Notes: generated by a model from the sequence alone, not told the origin. A stretch of 64,000 nt of DNA from Flavobacterium gilvum (GCF_001761465.1 NZ_CP017479.1:186001-250000), one strand, 5' to 3'; counted from the stretch's first letter, positions 47,701-56,387 are shown. Numbers and translations are program-made.

Positions 47701-50700
47701 TGCTATTCCCGAACTTTTCATTACCACAACCGGAAATTATGAAACAAAACAGTTTTTTGAGGAGAATACTATACTGAAAAACAATAAGGCTCTTGTAAAA
47801 ATACCGCTGAATCCATCATTTAAAAAAGCCATAAACATAGGATTTGAATGTATTTTCGAAAACCAAACCTTTACTCAAAATTTAGAGGTAGATTTAAAAG
47901 AGGATACACCCAAATTACAATTTGAGGTTGAAAGTTTCAGAAACAAAATAGAACCCGGAAGCACCGAAAATTGGTCTTTTAAATTGAATGCATCCAACAC
48001 TGTAAAAGAATCAGAAATACTGGCATCGATGTATGATAGCTCGCTGGATCAATTTACGAAGGAAAATTGGCAGAGTTTGGCTTTTAACAAATACAACTAT
48101 AATGGAATAAATTATAGCTCTTCTTTGGGATTTGATAGAACGTATTCGTCAATCCAAAATCTCAATCCTTTTCAAAAAGCATTGGAATTAAATAATGAAA
48201 ACATAAATTTAATGTGGTTTGGATTTGACTTCAATGAACCTTATTCCCTTCATAAGCAACAAGAATACTTAAAACAAATCTCCAAAAAAAGTAAAAAACC
48301 GCTTAATGCCAAATTAATTTCGGGTTATATTACAGACAAAGACCTACACCTCCTACCTGGAGTAAGTCTCTCAATAGGCGGAACACAAAGAGTCGCTTCC
48401 ACTGATTTTGAGGGTCATTATGAGATTGAAGCTGCAATTGGTGAAATTTTGAAAGTTTCCTACATAGGTCTTAAAACAAAAAACATTCGCATTAATTCCA
48501 AACGACAGGATATTCAGCTTGATCAAGAAGACAATTCCTTGAATGAAGTCACTGTTATAGGTTATGGGGCAATGAAAAAGAAAAGCTTCACAGGCACTAA
48601 TGAAGTAATTGAAGAAGACACATCTGTTCACAGCCTAGCCGGTATAGAAATGAATCTTGATGATAAACCCCCAGGAATTATGATCAGAGGATCCATTAAT
48701 GGAAAAACCGCCAATCCGCTGTACATTGTAGATGGAGAACCTATGGCTTTTGAACAAGTTCAATCAATCTCACCGTCTGATATCCTTTCAATGGATGTTT
48801 TAAAAGACGGAAAAGCCACCTCTTTATATGGAGAAAAAGGCAAAAATGGAGTCATCATAATCACAACAAAAAAATCTTTAGAAGCATTAACTCAAGTAAA
48901 AGCAAGAGCCAATTTATCTGAAACAGCTTTCTTTTTCCCAAATCTAAAAACAGATGCCAAAGGAAAAGTGAGTTTTAATTTCACTTCTCCGGAAGCATTG
49001 ACTGCATGGAAACTTCGTTTATTGGCACATAACAAAAATGCGGTTTCGGGTTATCTTGAAAAAAGCGTCATTACTCAAAAAGACCTGATGGTAACACCTA
49101 ATTTCCCGAGATTCTTTAGGGAAAAAGACAGTATTGTAATCACCACAAAAGTGGCAAATGTTACTAACGAAGCCAAAACCGGCATTGCGATACTGCAACT
49201 TTTTGACGCCACAACAATGCAGGCAATTGATGCCAAAATGAACAATACAAACACTACCAAAAACTTCACTATTCCTCCGCACGGCAATACTTCGGTAAGT
49301 TGGAAAATCTATATTCCCGAAGGTTTGCAAGGTGTTCAATACAAAGTTTTGGCCAAAGCAGGCAATTTCTCGGATGGGGAAGAAAATATCTTGCCTGTAC
49401 TAACAAACAATATGCTCGTTACCGAAAGTATTCCGATTTGGGTTAGAGAAAATTCAAAAAAGGAATACACTTTTGAAAATCTGAAAAACAATACTTCGAC
49501 CACTTTAAAAAACCATCAATTTACGTTGGAATACACTTCGAATCCTTCCTGGATTGCCATTCAGTCCTTACCTTATTTGATGGAGTACGAACACGAATGT
49601 GCGGAGCAGACTTTCGCAAGATTTTATGCCAATGCCTTGGCTACTGAAATCATTGCAAGTAATCCAAAAATAGCCGCTGTTTTTGAAACTTGGAGAAAAA
49701 ACGGAAAGTTGAATTCCAAACTCGAAGAAAACGAGGAATTAAAATCGATTATTCTTGCGGAAACACCTTGGCTGAATGATGCTCAAAGCGAAGACGAAAA
49801 GAAAAAGAATCTGGCTTTGCTTTTTGATTTGGAGAAAATGAAAACTTCGCAGGAAGCCACTTTTGATAAATTAAAACAAAAACAAAAACCGTCAGGAGGA
49901 TTTGCCTGGTTTGATGGAAGCGAGGAAAACGAATACATTACCCGACATATTCTTGCCGGTTTGGGTCATCTTTCCAAATTAAGTCCAACCGAAAATAACA
50001 ATGCTAAAATCAAAGAAATTGCTACGACCGGAATTCCGTTTTTAGACCAAAAGTTTTTGGAATACCTCAAAAGAAGAATTCAAAATTTAAAAACAACTGA
50101 TAAATTAATCTGGATAAACCCTTATTCTGATTTGCATTATTTATACACCCGAAGTTTTTATTTAGAAAATTATCCGCTTTCGGATACATTGAAAAAAGCA
50201 ACCAAATTATATCTCGAAACTGCCAAAAAAGATTGGCTCAACTATTCGTTGTATGAAAAAGGAATGACGGCTTTGGTATTGAATCGTTTTGGCGAAAAAG
50301 AAACTGCCAAAAAAATTATTGAAAGTCTGAAAGAAACCGCTTCCAACAACGAAGACTGGGGAATGTATTGGATTGCCAACAAATCGGGCTGGTATTGGTA
50401 TCAGGCGCCGATAGAAACTCAGGCACTGTTGATTGAAGCTTTTGCCGAAGTTTCCAACGACACCAAATCTGTAGACGCGATGAAAGTTTGGTTGTTAAAA
50501 AACAAGCAAACCAAAAACTGGCCCACCACAAAATCCACCACCGAAGCAATTTATGCGCTGCTGATGCAGGGAACCGATTGGATGAGTGTAAAAGACAATA
50601 CTGTTTTTAAAATTGGAGCTGAAAAAATCCTGACCAAAAAACTGTCTGAAAACGAAAAAGAAGCCGAAACCGGGTATCTAAAACTCAACTGGAAAGCCGA

Positions 50701-51241
50701 TGAAATCAAAAAAGAAATGGCAACAATCTCAGTCGAAAACAAATCGAAAGTTCCGGGTTTCGGAGGTATTTATTGGCAATATTTTGAGGATTTGGATAAA
50801 ATCAAAAGCAATTCGGGAGATAATTTATCCATTACAAAAGAATTGTATCTGAAGAAATCCACCAATAAAGGAGAAAACCTGGAAAAAATCTCTTCGAACA
50901 ATCCGCTGAAAACGGGAGATTTAGTGACCGTAAGAATTGTTATTTCTGCCAAGGAAGACATGGAATTTGTACACTTAAAAGATATGCGGGCAGCTTGTTT
51001 TGAACCTGTAGATGTGATTTCGTCCTATCAATATAAAGCGGGTCTGGGATTTTATAAAAGTACCAAAGACGTAGCAACCCATTTCTTCTTTGACCGGATA
51101 AACAAGGGAACTTATGTATTGGAATACGACATTCGGGTGAATAACACCGGGGATTTCTCCAACGGAATTTCAACGATTGAAAGTATGTATGCACCGGAAT
51201 TTTCGGGACATAGCAAAGGAATTCGATTAAAAGTTGAGTAA
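44783..51241 (+). CDS. Alpha-2-macroglobulin with inserted SusC-like regulatory domain and TonB plug
   Basis: A 2152-residue exported protein. The signal peptide MKKIYLALLLFSTSLFAQ sets the start at 44783 and looks like a type I signal, not a lipoprotein. The helical N-terminus is followed by an MG2 domain with DRAIYRPGQTVYYKG (from 562), further MG-type beta domains, then an inserted carboxypeptidase-regulatory-like domain (from 1178, LISGYITDKD...DFEGHYEIEA) and a plug (1253-1365, LNEVTVIGYG; NPLYIVDGEP; NGVIIITTKK). The A2M domain resumes at 1380 (ETAFFFPNLKTDAKG), followed by the thioester domain with CAEQ at 1606-1609. Known A2Ms trap proteases through a bait region and thioester. Here the plug module sits near the expected bait position. 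No barrel and no pbpC partner are present. Confidence 0.9.
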   Translation: MKKIYLALLLFSTSLFAQQYEKDWNRVITNENEGKIKTANKIVAEIYKKAVSKKDENQIIKCFFYSSKYLQVVDENAQTKILNNLKKQIKQVSIPSQAILNFVYGKCLDDYFREKSYNIQSRTNTTILDDNFLTWSQNEFNTQTNIAFEKTLENEAILKNTPLINYELVFDFVALEKFKKTNLLDYLLSENISFYTQKINQWRFQPKDFKEYKKTLLGNSNEFTSLKLDFAKDTILKKVLSLYQKKETISPTAENQLDRITFCNDYLLKSDSEFLQTLNVLQKTIKDEILLQKILLAKANIYAKEASKETHPDYNIKAISTIDTILSFQNQSNAYKLAQQKKQEINSKSLTVQLQKYTYDKENTRAFIRYKNIDNLKISFFKINQATVSNFNNVIKDSLVGKTKAIQSVTTSLINKKDYLEHTTEVLLPQLEKGSYLVYFESEIDSKGKKGFGHEFITVSNLCLLANSKDQIEYYQVLDRKTGKPLENIAIESPSFSIKTNNKGVATFERKGKTNYYYGYETFKVTSANDSIQIAKNYINNSADYSDDKNDKFEGKVQFFLDRAIYRPGQTVYYKGITIQKKQDTITVVPKTKFKITLKDTNNKSIKTIEVTTNEFGSFSGEFVLPKTGLTGNFSIEATKPENPGNYLIVNKNKNSFSDNVVYEYSSIRFKVEEYKRPKFEITFDPNKESYLVNQIITVNGNAKAFSGSNITDAKVKYQVFRETYTSNGLGYATWGSWTTIDTGETKTDDSGKFSIKFNAVPDDQVSKESLPIFVYRVKAAVTDLNGETRSSVFEINIGYHALKLKASIPRRIETKDKNEIQLNSSNLNDQFIAVNGEIKLYHLKENSLKFKPRVWQIPEIKSISDQDFNRFFPYENNEQTDLRLAQGNLLFTKSVNTEKDKSIPLDFISDYKSGNYKVDFTAKDKFDNPITVSTIFEVIQSKDTINSNNLIIAKQLNNDPKKDGFVMVQLQSAIPELFITTTGNYETKQFFEENTILKNNKALVKIPLNPSFKKAINIGFECIFENQTFTQNLEVDLKEDTPKLQFEVESFRNKIEPGSTENWSFKLNASNTVKESEILASMYDSSLDQFTKENWQSLAFNKYNYNGINYSSSLGFDRTYSSIQNLNPFQKALELNNENINLMWFGFDFNEPYSLHKQQEYLKQISKKSKKPLNAKLISGYITDKDLHLLPGVSLSIGGTQRVASTDFEGHYEIEAAIGEILKVSYIGLKTKNIRINSKRQDIQLDQEDNSLNEVTVIGYGAMKKKSFTGTNEVIEEDTSVHSLAGIEMNLDDKPPGIMIRGSINGKTANPLYIVDGEPMAFEQVQSISPSDILSMDVLKDGKATSLYGEKGKNGVIIITTKKSLEALTQVKARANLSETAFFFPNLKTDAKGKVSFNFTSPEALTAWKLRLLAHNKNAVSGYLEKSVITQKDLMVTPNFPRFFREKDSIVITTKVANVTNEAKTGIAILQLFDATTMQAIDAKMNNTNTTKNFTIPPHGNTSVSWKIYIPEGLQGVQYKVLAKAGNFSDGEENILPVLTNNMLVTESIPIWVRENSKKEYTFENLKNNTSTTLKNHQFTLEYTSNPSWIAIQSLPYLMEYEHECAEQTFARFYANALATEIIASNPKIAAVFETWRKNGKLNSKLEENEELKSIILAETPWLNDAQSEDEKKKNLALLFDLEKMKTSQEATFDKLKQKQKPSGGFAWFDGSEENEYITRHILAGLGHLSKLSPTENNNAKIKEIATTGIPFLDQKFLEYLKRRIQNLKTTDKLIWINPYSDLHYLYTRSFYLENYPLSDTLKKATKLYLETAKKDWLNYSLYEKGMTALVLNRFGEKETAKKIIESLKETASNNEDWGMYWIANKSGWYWYQAPIETQALLIEAFAEVSNDTKSVDAMKVWLLKNKQTKNWPTTKSTTEAIYALLMQGTDWMSVKDNTVFKIGAEKILTKKLSENEKEAETGYLKLNWKADEIKKEMATISVENKSKVPGFGGIYWQYFEDLDKIKSNSGDNLSITKELYLKKSTNKGENLEKISSNNPLKTGDLVTVRIVISAKEDMEFVHLKDMRAACFEPVDVISSYQYKAGLGFYKSTKDVATHFFFDRINKGTYVLEYDIRVNNTGDFSNGISTIESMYAPEFSGHSKGIRLKVE

Positions 51242-51253
51242 AAAAATCATACC

Positions 51254-51281
51254 ATAGCCGACAGTTTCAACCGTTGGCTAT
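51254..51281 (+). terminator. Hairpin after the A2M gene
   Basis: ATAGCCGAC (51254-51262) pairs with GTTGGCTAT (51273-51281), one G-U. No T-run follows, so it is a weak terminator or a 3'-end stabiliser. Confidence 0.4.
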
Positions 51282-51338
51282 TGAAATCACAGTTAACACG
51301 ACAAGCCCTTATAACCTGGATTCTGCATTTAATTTTCT

Positions 51339-51346
51339 TATATTTG
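51339..51346 (+). promoter_or_regulatory. -7 box of the Uma2-family gene
   Basis: TATATTTG, an exact TAnnTTTG match 12 nt before the ATG at 51359. No TTG at the usual distance is evident. Confidence 0.45.
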
Positions 51347-51358
51347 TAGTAAATAAAA

Positions 51359-51952
51359 ATGATTATGATAACGAATATCAATGAATTGGATTTTGACAAA
51401 ACCTATTCCTACGCCGATTATCTTACTTGGAAATTTCAGGAAAGGGTGGAGATCTTTAAGGGAAAACTTTTCAAAATGAGTCCTGCTCCAAGCACTTCTC
51501 ATCAAAAAGTGTCAATGAAGCTGACCAAATTTATATTGCAAAAATTCAGCAATCATCCCTGCAATTTATTTGCTGCTCCTTTTGATGTCCGATTATTAGA
51601 CAAAAAGAAAACCACAAATGACAGCGAAATTTTCACGGTGGTTCAACCCGATTTGTGTGTTATTTGTGATGAAAACAAGCTTGACCAGAGGGGTGCTTTT
51701 GGTGCTCCCGACTTGGTTATCGAAATACTTTCTCCGGGAAATTCAAAAAAAGAATTAAAATATAAGTTTGATTTATACGAAGAAGCAGGAGTTTTAGAAT
51801 ATTGGATAGTAAATCCCGAAGACAAAACATTTTTAATATATGTTTTGAAAGACAATCAATTCATAGGATTACATCCTTTAATCGAAGAAGACCAAATAAA
51901 AAGCCCATTATTTCCTCAATTGGATTTTGTTTTGGAAGAAATTTTCAAATAA
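51359..51952 (+). CDS. Uma2-family (DUF820) PD-(D/E)XK nuclease-fold protein
   Basis: A 197-residue protein with the restriction-endonuclease-like core: VVQPDLCVICDENK supplies the Asp and GAPDLVIEILSPGNSKKEL the Glu and following region of the PD-(D/E)XK site. YEEAGVLEYWIVNPEDKTFL is the usual end. Uma2 proteins are common in cyanobacteria and scattered elsewhere, often in multiple copies with no defined task. The stop codon TAA is also the left target duplication of a MITE. It may start 6 nt later at a second ATG. Confidence 0.85.
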   Translation: MIMITNINELDFDKTYSYADYLTWKFQERVEIFKGKLFKMSPAPSTSHQKVSMKLTKFILQKFSNHPCNLFAAPFDVRLLDKKKTTNDSEIFTVVQPDLCVICDENKLDQRGAFGAPDLVIEILSPGNSKKELKYKFDLYEEAGVLEYWIVNPEDKTFLIYVLKDNQFIGLHPLIEEDQIKSPLFPQLDFVLEEIFK

Positions 51953-52055
51953 TACCATTCACAAATATAAAATAGTCCTTTTGTTTAACCTCACCCCAGC
52001 CCTCTCCAAAAGGAGAGGGAGTAAAGATTGGATTATTTTATATTTGTGAATGGTA
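51953..52055. mobile_element. 103-bp MITE with long terminal inverted repeats
   Basis: Left end TACCATTCACAAATATAAAA is perfectly inverted at the right end (pairing at least 51953-51974 with 52034-52055, extending to 26 pairs with one G-U). TAA flanks both sides (51950-51952, 52056-52058). The interior holds CCTCACCCCAGCCCTCTCC with an 8-bp hairpin CCCTCTCC/GGAGAGGG. No open frame. The mobilising transposase is not in this window. Confidence 0.8.
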
Positions 52056-52098
52056 TAATATACCTGCAAGTTCAGTTTAAAAAATCAAATATTTATAC

Positions 52099-52132
52099 AA
52101 CCATCATGTTCTAGTAACTCGATGGTTTTTTT
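52099..52132 (+). terminator. Terminator of the Uma2-family gene, displaced by the MITE
   Basis: AACCATC (52099-52105) pairs with GATGGTT (52121-52127), followed by a T-run to 52132. Without the MITE it would lie about 45 nt after the stop codon. Confidence 0.75.
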
Positions 52133-52197
52133 ATACACAAATAATACTAACTAAACATTGAAATAACATAGCGTTTTTACCTTCGTAAAAACTAAAA

Positions 52198-53013
52198 ATG
52201 AAAAGAAAAAGAAAAATTCCTCTCGTTGTTTTAAGTGATGTTCACTTAGGTACTTATGGCTGCCACGCCAAAGAATTATTACAGTACTTAAAATCGATTC
52301 AGCCACAAACATTAGTTCTCAATGGTGACATTATAGACATTTGGAGTTTCTCCAAAAGTTATTTCCCTGCCGCCCACATGAATGTTTTGAGACAGATTAT
52401 TAAAATGTCGAATCTCGGGACTCGCGTCATCTACATTACCGGAAATCACGACGAAGCTTTACGCAAATATTCCGATTTTATTTTAGGAAATTTTGAATTG
52501 GTCGACAAGTTAACTTTGGACTTGGACGGCAAAAAAGCATGGATTTTTCATGGTGATATTTTCGATTCCTCAACTCAGGGATTTGCCAAAATACTAGCCA
52601 AAATTGGCGGAAAAAGCTACGATTTATTAATTTTAATAAACAGCTTCATCAATTGGTTTCTGACTATTTTGGGTAAAGAAAAAAGAAGCTATTCCAAAAT
52701 GATAAAAGACAGCGTCAAGAAAGCAGTTTCCTTTATCTCCAATTTTGAAACTACAGCTGCCGAAGTTGCTATTCAAAAAAAATACAGTTATGTAGTTTGC
52801 GGACACATTCACAAACCCCAAATAAAAGAAGTAAAAAACGAACACGGAACTGTTACGTACCTCAATAGCGGAGATTGGATTGAAAACCTCACTGCATTAG
52901 AATACAAAAAACAAAAATGGAGCCTTTATCAGTATAAAAAAGACCATTACAATGACGCCGACAATAATGAGGAAAAAGTAGTTAATGATATTGTCAACAA
53001 AATTCTCTCTTAA
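52198..53013 (+). CDS. LpxH-like metallophosphoesterase (UDP-2,3-diacylglucosamine hydrolase family)
   Basis: Calcineurin-like phosphoesterase with all metal motifs: VLSDVHLGTYG (12-22), LVLNGDIIDIW, ITGNHDEALRKY, VCGHIHKPQIK and LNSGDWIENLT. It has 271 residues. The long helical insert IGGKSYDLLILINSFINWFL near 140 could sit on a membrane. The closest known activity is removal of UMP from UDP-diacylglucosamine in lipid A synthesis, but this longer type may act on a related lipid. It lies 99 nt before a glycosyltransferase gene on the same strand. Confidence 0.8.
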   Translation: MKRKRKIPLVVLSDVHLGTYGCHAKELLQYLKSIQPQTLVLNGDIIDIWSFSKSYFPAAHMNVLRQIIKMSNLGTRVIYITGNHDEALRKYSDFILGNFELVDKLTLDLDGKKAWIFHGDIFDSSTQGFAKILAKIGGKSYDLLILINSFINWFLTILGKEKRSYSKMIKDSVKKAVSFISNFETTAAEVAIQKKYSYVVCGHIHKPQIKEVKNEHGTVTYLNSGDWIENLTALEYKKQKWSLYQYKKDHYNDADNNEEKVVNDIVNKILS

Positions 53014-53112
53014 AAAAGTAAAAAATGAAATGATCATAACCATAAATTGGCCAAAACCACTAATCTTTTTTATGTGAATTCCATATTTCAAAAAAACAAA
53101 TAGTATCTATAT

Positions 53113-54105
53113 ATGAAAATATTTTACGCTATACAGGCCACAGGCAACGGACACATCAGCAGGGCGGTGCAATTGTATCCTTATCTGCAAAAATTTGGTG
53201 AAATTGATTTTTTCTTAAGCGGCAACAATGCGACTCTGGATATTAATTTGCCTATAAAATTCAGAAGTGAAGGCTGTAGTCTGCATTACAGCAAATGTGG
53301 CGGTTTGAATTATTGGGACATTGCCAAAAACATAAAGCCCCGACAGATTTACAAAGACGCCGAATCGCTGCCTCTGAAAAACTACGATGTAATTATCAAT
53401 GATTTTGATTCGATTACTTCACTGGCCTGCAAAATGCAAAAAGTACATTCAATACAACTAGGACACCAAGCCAGTTTTATTTCTCCAAATACGCCAAGAC
53501 CCGAAAAGAAAAGTGTTATGGGCGAAATGATTCTCAAACATTATGCTCCTTCTCCTAAAAACATCGGACTGCATTTTGACAAATACGATGACTTTATTCT
53601 TCCTCCTATCATCAAAGACGAAATCGTAAACGCCGACCCAAAAAACTCAGAACACATCACTGTTTATCTGCCTTCCTTTCAGCAAGATTGCCTAGAGAAA
53701 GCCTTCAATAAACTTCCGAACATAAAATTTCACTGGTTTCTGAATGGCACAATTGCCAAACACACCGTTAAGAACATCACTTATTTTCCCGTAAATCAAG
53801 AATATTTCAACAAGAGCCTTATAAAATGCGAGGGGATTATTACCGGTGGTGGTTTTGAAACACCAGCCGAAGCTTTATATCTTGGAAAAAAATTGCTTTC
53901 AATCCCAATTCGTAAACATTACGAACAAGAATGCAATGCCGCTGCACTCAAAAAACTGGGTGTCCCCGTTTTGTACGATGTGGACAAAGATTTTCACTTA
54001 ACCATCGAAAACTGGCTGGATTCCCGAATAAAATATCCAACCATAAAAGCCAATAATATTCCCGAAACCCTGCAATTTTTATTTGACACCTATCACCAAA
54101 AATAA
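53113..54105 (+). CDS. Glycosyltransferase of the MJ1255/MurG-like (GT-B) type
   Basis: A 330-residue GT-B-fold protein. The N-terminal loop MKIFYAIQATGNGHISRAVQ resembles MurG and UDP-glycosyltransferases. The donor-binding part has IITGGGFETPAEALYLGKKL and IRKHYEQECNAAALKKLGVP. No signal peptide; probably membrane-associated at the cytoplasmic face. Next to the LpxH-like gene, it suggests a two-step glycolipid pathway; the sugar and the acceptor are unknown. Confidence 0.75.
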   Translation: MKIFYAIQATGNGHISRAVQLYPYLQKFGEIDFFLSGNNATLDINLPIKFRSEGCSLHYSKCGGLNYWDIAKNIKPRQIYKDAESLPLKNYDVIINDFDSITSLACKMQKVHSIQLGHQASFISPNTPRPEKKSVMGEMILKHYAPSPKNIGLHFDKYDDFILPPIIKDEIVNADPKNSEHITVYLPSFQQDCLEKAFNKLPNIKFHWFLNGTIAKHTVKNITYFPVNQEYFNKSLIKCEGIITGGGFETPAEALYLGKKLLSIPIRKHYEQECNAAALKKLGVPVLYDVDKDFHLTIENWLDSRIKYPTIKANNIPETLQFLFDTYHQK

Positions 54106-54187
54106 ACACGAATTTTCACGATTCTCCTTTTCAGGCTATTAAAAATTTGAGATAATCTACTTAAAAAAAAACTATAAAAAACAAAGC

Positions 54188-54212
54188 GAGGCTGTCCAAA
54201 AAAGACAGCCTC
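54188..54212 (-). terminator. Terminator after the S46 peptidase gene
   Basis: Perfect 9-bp stem GAGGCTGTC (54188-54196) with GACAGCCTC (54204-54212), loop CAAAAAA. The minus strand continues into a T-rich stretch. It may also serve the plus-strand glycosyltransferase gene. Confidence 0.75.
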
Positions 54213-54236
54213 ACTTGATTTAAAATCAAATTTCGA

Positions 54237-56381
54237 TTATTTTTTAATCGTCAATTCATCAATAATATTTTTGGCTCCGGCGTATTTATCGATTAACCAA
54301 AGTACATAACGAATGTCCACGTTGATTGTTCTTTGCAATTTAGGATCAAAAATAACGTCTCCTGCCATAGCTTCGATATTTCCGTCAAAAGCAATTCCGA
54401 TTAATTCTCCTTTTCCGTTAAGAACCGGTGAACCAGAATTTCCTCCCGTAATATCATTATCTGTCAGGAAATTTACTGGCATATAACCTGCTTTATCAGC
54501 ATATTGACCAAAATCTTTTGCTTTATTTAATTCAAGTAAACGAGCCGGTAAATCAAATTCCTGGTCTCCTGCTTTGTACTTTTTAACCATACTTTCCATA
54601 GAGGTATAGTTATTTATTTTGGCATCATTGCGTTTGTCCGCAGGCAAAGCACGAACTTTTCCGTAAGTAAGTCTTAAAGTTGAGTTTGCGTCTGGATACT
54701 TAATAGTATTCAATTTAGACTCTCTCAAACCTTCAACCAATAAGCGATAAGCTGTTGCAAAATTATCATCTGCTTTTGCCTGATCATCAGTTTTCGCTCT
54801 ATATTTTGCCAACAAATCATTCGAAATAATAAACAAAGGATCAGCTGCAATTAATTCTGCTTTTGGATTATTCATAAAAGCCGCAACCGATTCTTTCGAA
54901 GCAAAAATACTAGTGCCAATTGCCTTGTTTACATCTGCAGTAAAATCACCATTATTTGCTGATTTCATTTTAGCAATTTCAGGAGCCAAGCCGAATTCAA
55001 TGGCTTTAGAAGCATATAAATTCAATTGAGCAGTCAATACATCTTTTTCTAATGGCGCATAAAAACTACCATAAATAGTCCCAATCAATGCGTTAATCTT
55101 AGGAAGCATTTCGGCTTTTTTAGCGTCATTTTCTTTATAGTAAGAAAGTAAAGCATTTCCTAAATTGGTCGGTCCAACTGCATAATTTGAAGTACGCAAA
55201 AGCTGAGTCAGATAATTATCATGACGTGCTTTTAGATCCGTATTTTTATAATAATCATTAATTGTCGAAATTATATTTCCGTACTTACCTTTATTTTCCG
55301 GTTTTGCTGCCCACTGGCTAAATGCAACTTCCTGTTTAGTTTTGGTTGCCACTGTACCTGCTTTTGTTAAAGCATCAATCATCCCCTGTCGATTTTTCCA
55401 GTAATTTGCTGTTGAAGCATATTTAGATGCGTATTGCAAACGAACTGCAACATCTTTATCCATATACTTTTTCATTTGATCCATTCCGGTTTTTGCACCT
55501 TCAACCCAGGCAGGATAAGCATATTTTATGTTTTGCTCAATTCCGCCCGCCGGCATCCAACGGTTGGTACGCCCCGGATAACCAAGAATCATGGCAAAAT
55601 CATTTTCTTTTACCCCTTTGATACTTACAGGCAAATAATGTTTTGGCTGCAAAGGCACATTGTCTTTAGAATATTCGGCTGGATTTCCATTTTTATCCGC
55701 ATATACTCTAAACATTGAGAAATCTCCCGTTTGACGAGGCCATTCCCAGTTATCAGTGTCTCCACCAAATTTACCAACACTTTCCGGAGGTGTTCCTACT
55801 AAACGAACATCTGTATAATCCTGGTAAACAAAATAGTAATATTCATTTCCCTGAAAAAACGGACGAACAGAAACAGTGTATTTTCCACCTTCGCTATTTT
55901 CTTTTTCGATCAAAGCAATTTCTTGCTGAATTACTTTATTACGTTCTGTTTCGGTCATTTTATCATTCACTTTTGATAAAATTCGTTTCGAAACATCATC
56001 CATACGAACAAAGAAACGCACGTATAACGATTTTGGTTTCAATTCCTCCGAACGATTTTTGGCCCAAAAACCATCTCTCAAATGATTTTGTTCTGCTGTC
56101 GAAAGTTCAGCTATGGCACTATATCCACAATGGTGGTTTGTAAGTACCAAACCGCTATTTGAAACAATCTCGGCTGTACATCCACCATTGAATTGCACAA
56201 TTGCATCTTTTAAACTATGATGATTAATGCTGTAAATTTCTTCGGCTGTCAATTGAAGTCCCATTTTCTCCATATCCCTATGGTTGAGTCTTTCAATAAA
56301 CATTAAGAACCACATTCCTTCATCGGCTCTTACCGGGATTGCTAATAAGCAAACGGTTAAAAATAAAATTATCTTTTTCAT
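54237..56381 (-). CDS. S46-family dipeptidyl-peptidase, DPP7-like
   Basis: Exported serine exopeptidase that cuts dipeptides from peptide N-termini, feeding amino-acid uptake. The signal peptide (MKKIILFLTVCLLAIPVRA) sets the start at 56381; a longer frame to 56450 is ignored. The catalytic triad is visible: His in VLTNHHCGY (83-84), Asp in FGGDTDNWEWPRQTGDF, and Ser649 in TGGNSGSPVL. Eighteen residues after the Ser is Gly667 (AFDGN), the residue found in DPP7, which prefers hydrophobic P1, where DPP11 has Arg for Asp/Glu. It has 714 residues. Its leader shares a motif with the two susC genes. Confidence 0.92.
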   Translation of the reverse strand: MKKIILFLTVCLLAIPVRADEGMWFLMFIERLNHRDMEKMGLQLTAEEIYSINHHSLKDAIVQFNGGCTAEIVSNSGLVLTNHHCGYSAIAELSTAEQNHLRDGFWAKNRSEELKPKSLYVRFFVRMDDVSKRILSKVNDKMTETERNKVIQQEIALIEKENSEGGKYTVSVRPFFQGNEYYYFVYQDYTDVRLVGTPPESVGKFGGDTDNWEWPRQTGDFSMFRVYADKNGNPAEYSKDNVPLQPKHYLPVSIKGVKENDFAMILGYPGRTNRWMPAGGIEQNIKYAYPAWVEGAKTGMDQMKKYMDKDVAVRLQYASKYASTANYWKNRQGMIDALTKAGTVATKTKQEVAFSQWAAKPENKGKYGNIISTINDYYKNTDLKARHDNYLTQLLRTSNYAVGPTNLGNALLSYYKENDAKKAEMLPKINALIGTIYGSFYAPLEKDVLTAQLNLYASKAIEFGLAPEIAKMKSANNGDFTADVNKAIGTSIFASKESVAAFMNNPKAELIAADPLFIISNDLLAKYRAKTDDQAKADDNFATAYRLLVEGLRESKLNTIKYPDANSTLRLTYGKVRALPADKRNDAKINNYTSMESMVKKYKAGDQEFDLPARLLELNKAKDFGQYADKAGYMPVNFLTDNDITGGNSGSPVLNGKGELIGIAFDGNIEAMAGDVIFDPKLQRTINVDIRYVLWLIDKYAGAKNIIDELTIKK

Positions 56382-56387
56382 ATTATA

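Noticed and set aside
48301..48880. Plug region of the A2M gene as an assembly chimera with a susC gene
   Set aside because: The plug differs clearly from both SusC proteins in the window, is shortened in the middle and keeps the reading frame at both joins, so a real fusion is more likely; read data would settle it.
55427..56143. Chain of plus-strand frames opposite the S46 peptidase gene
   Set aside because: Translations lack any domain and follow the codon pattern of the opposite gene.
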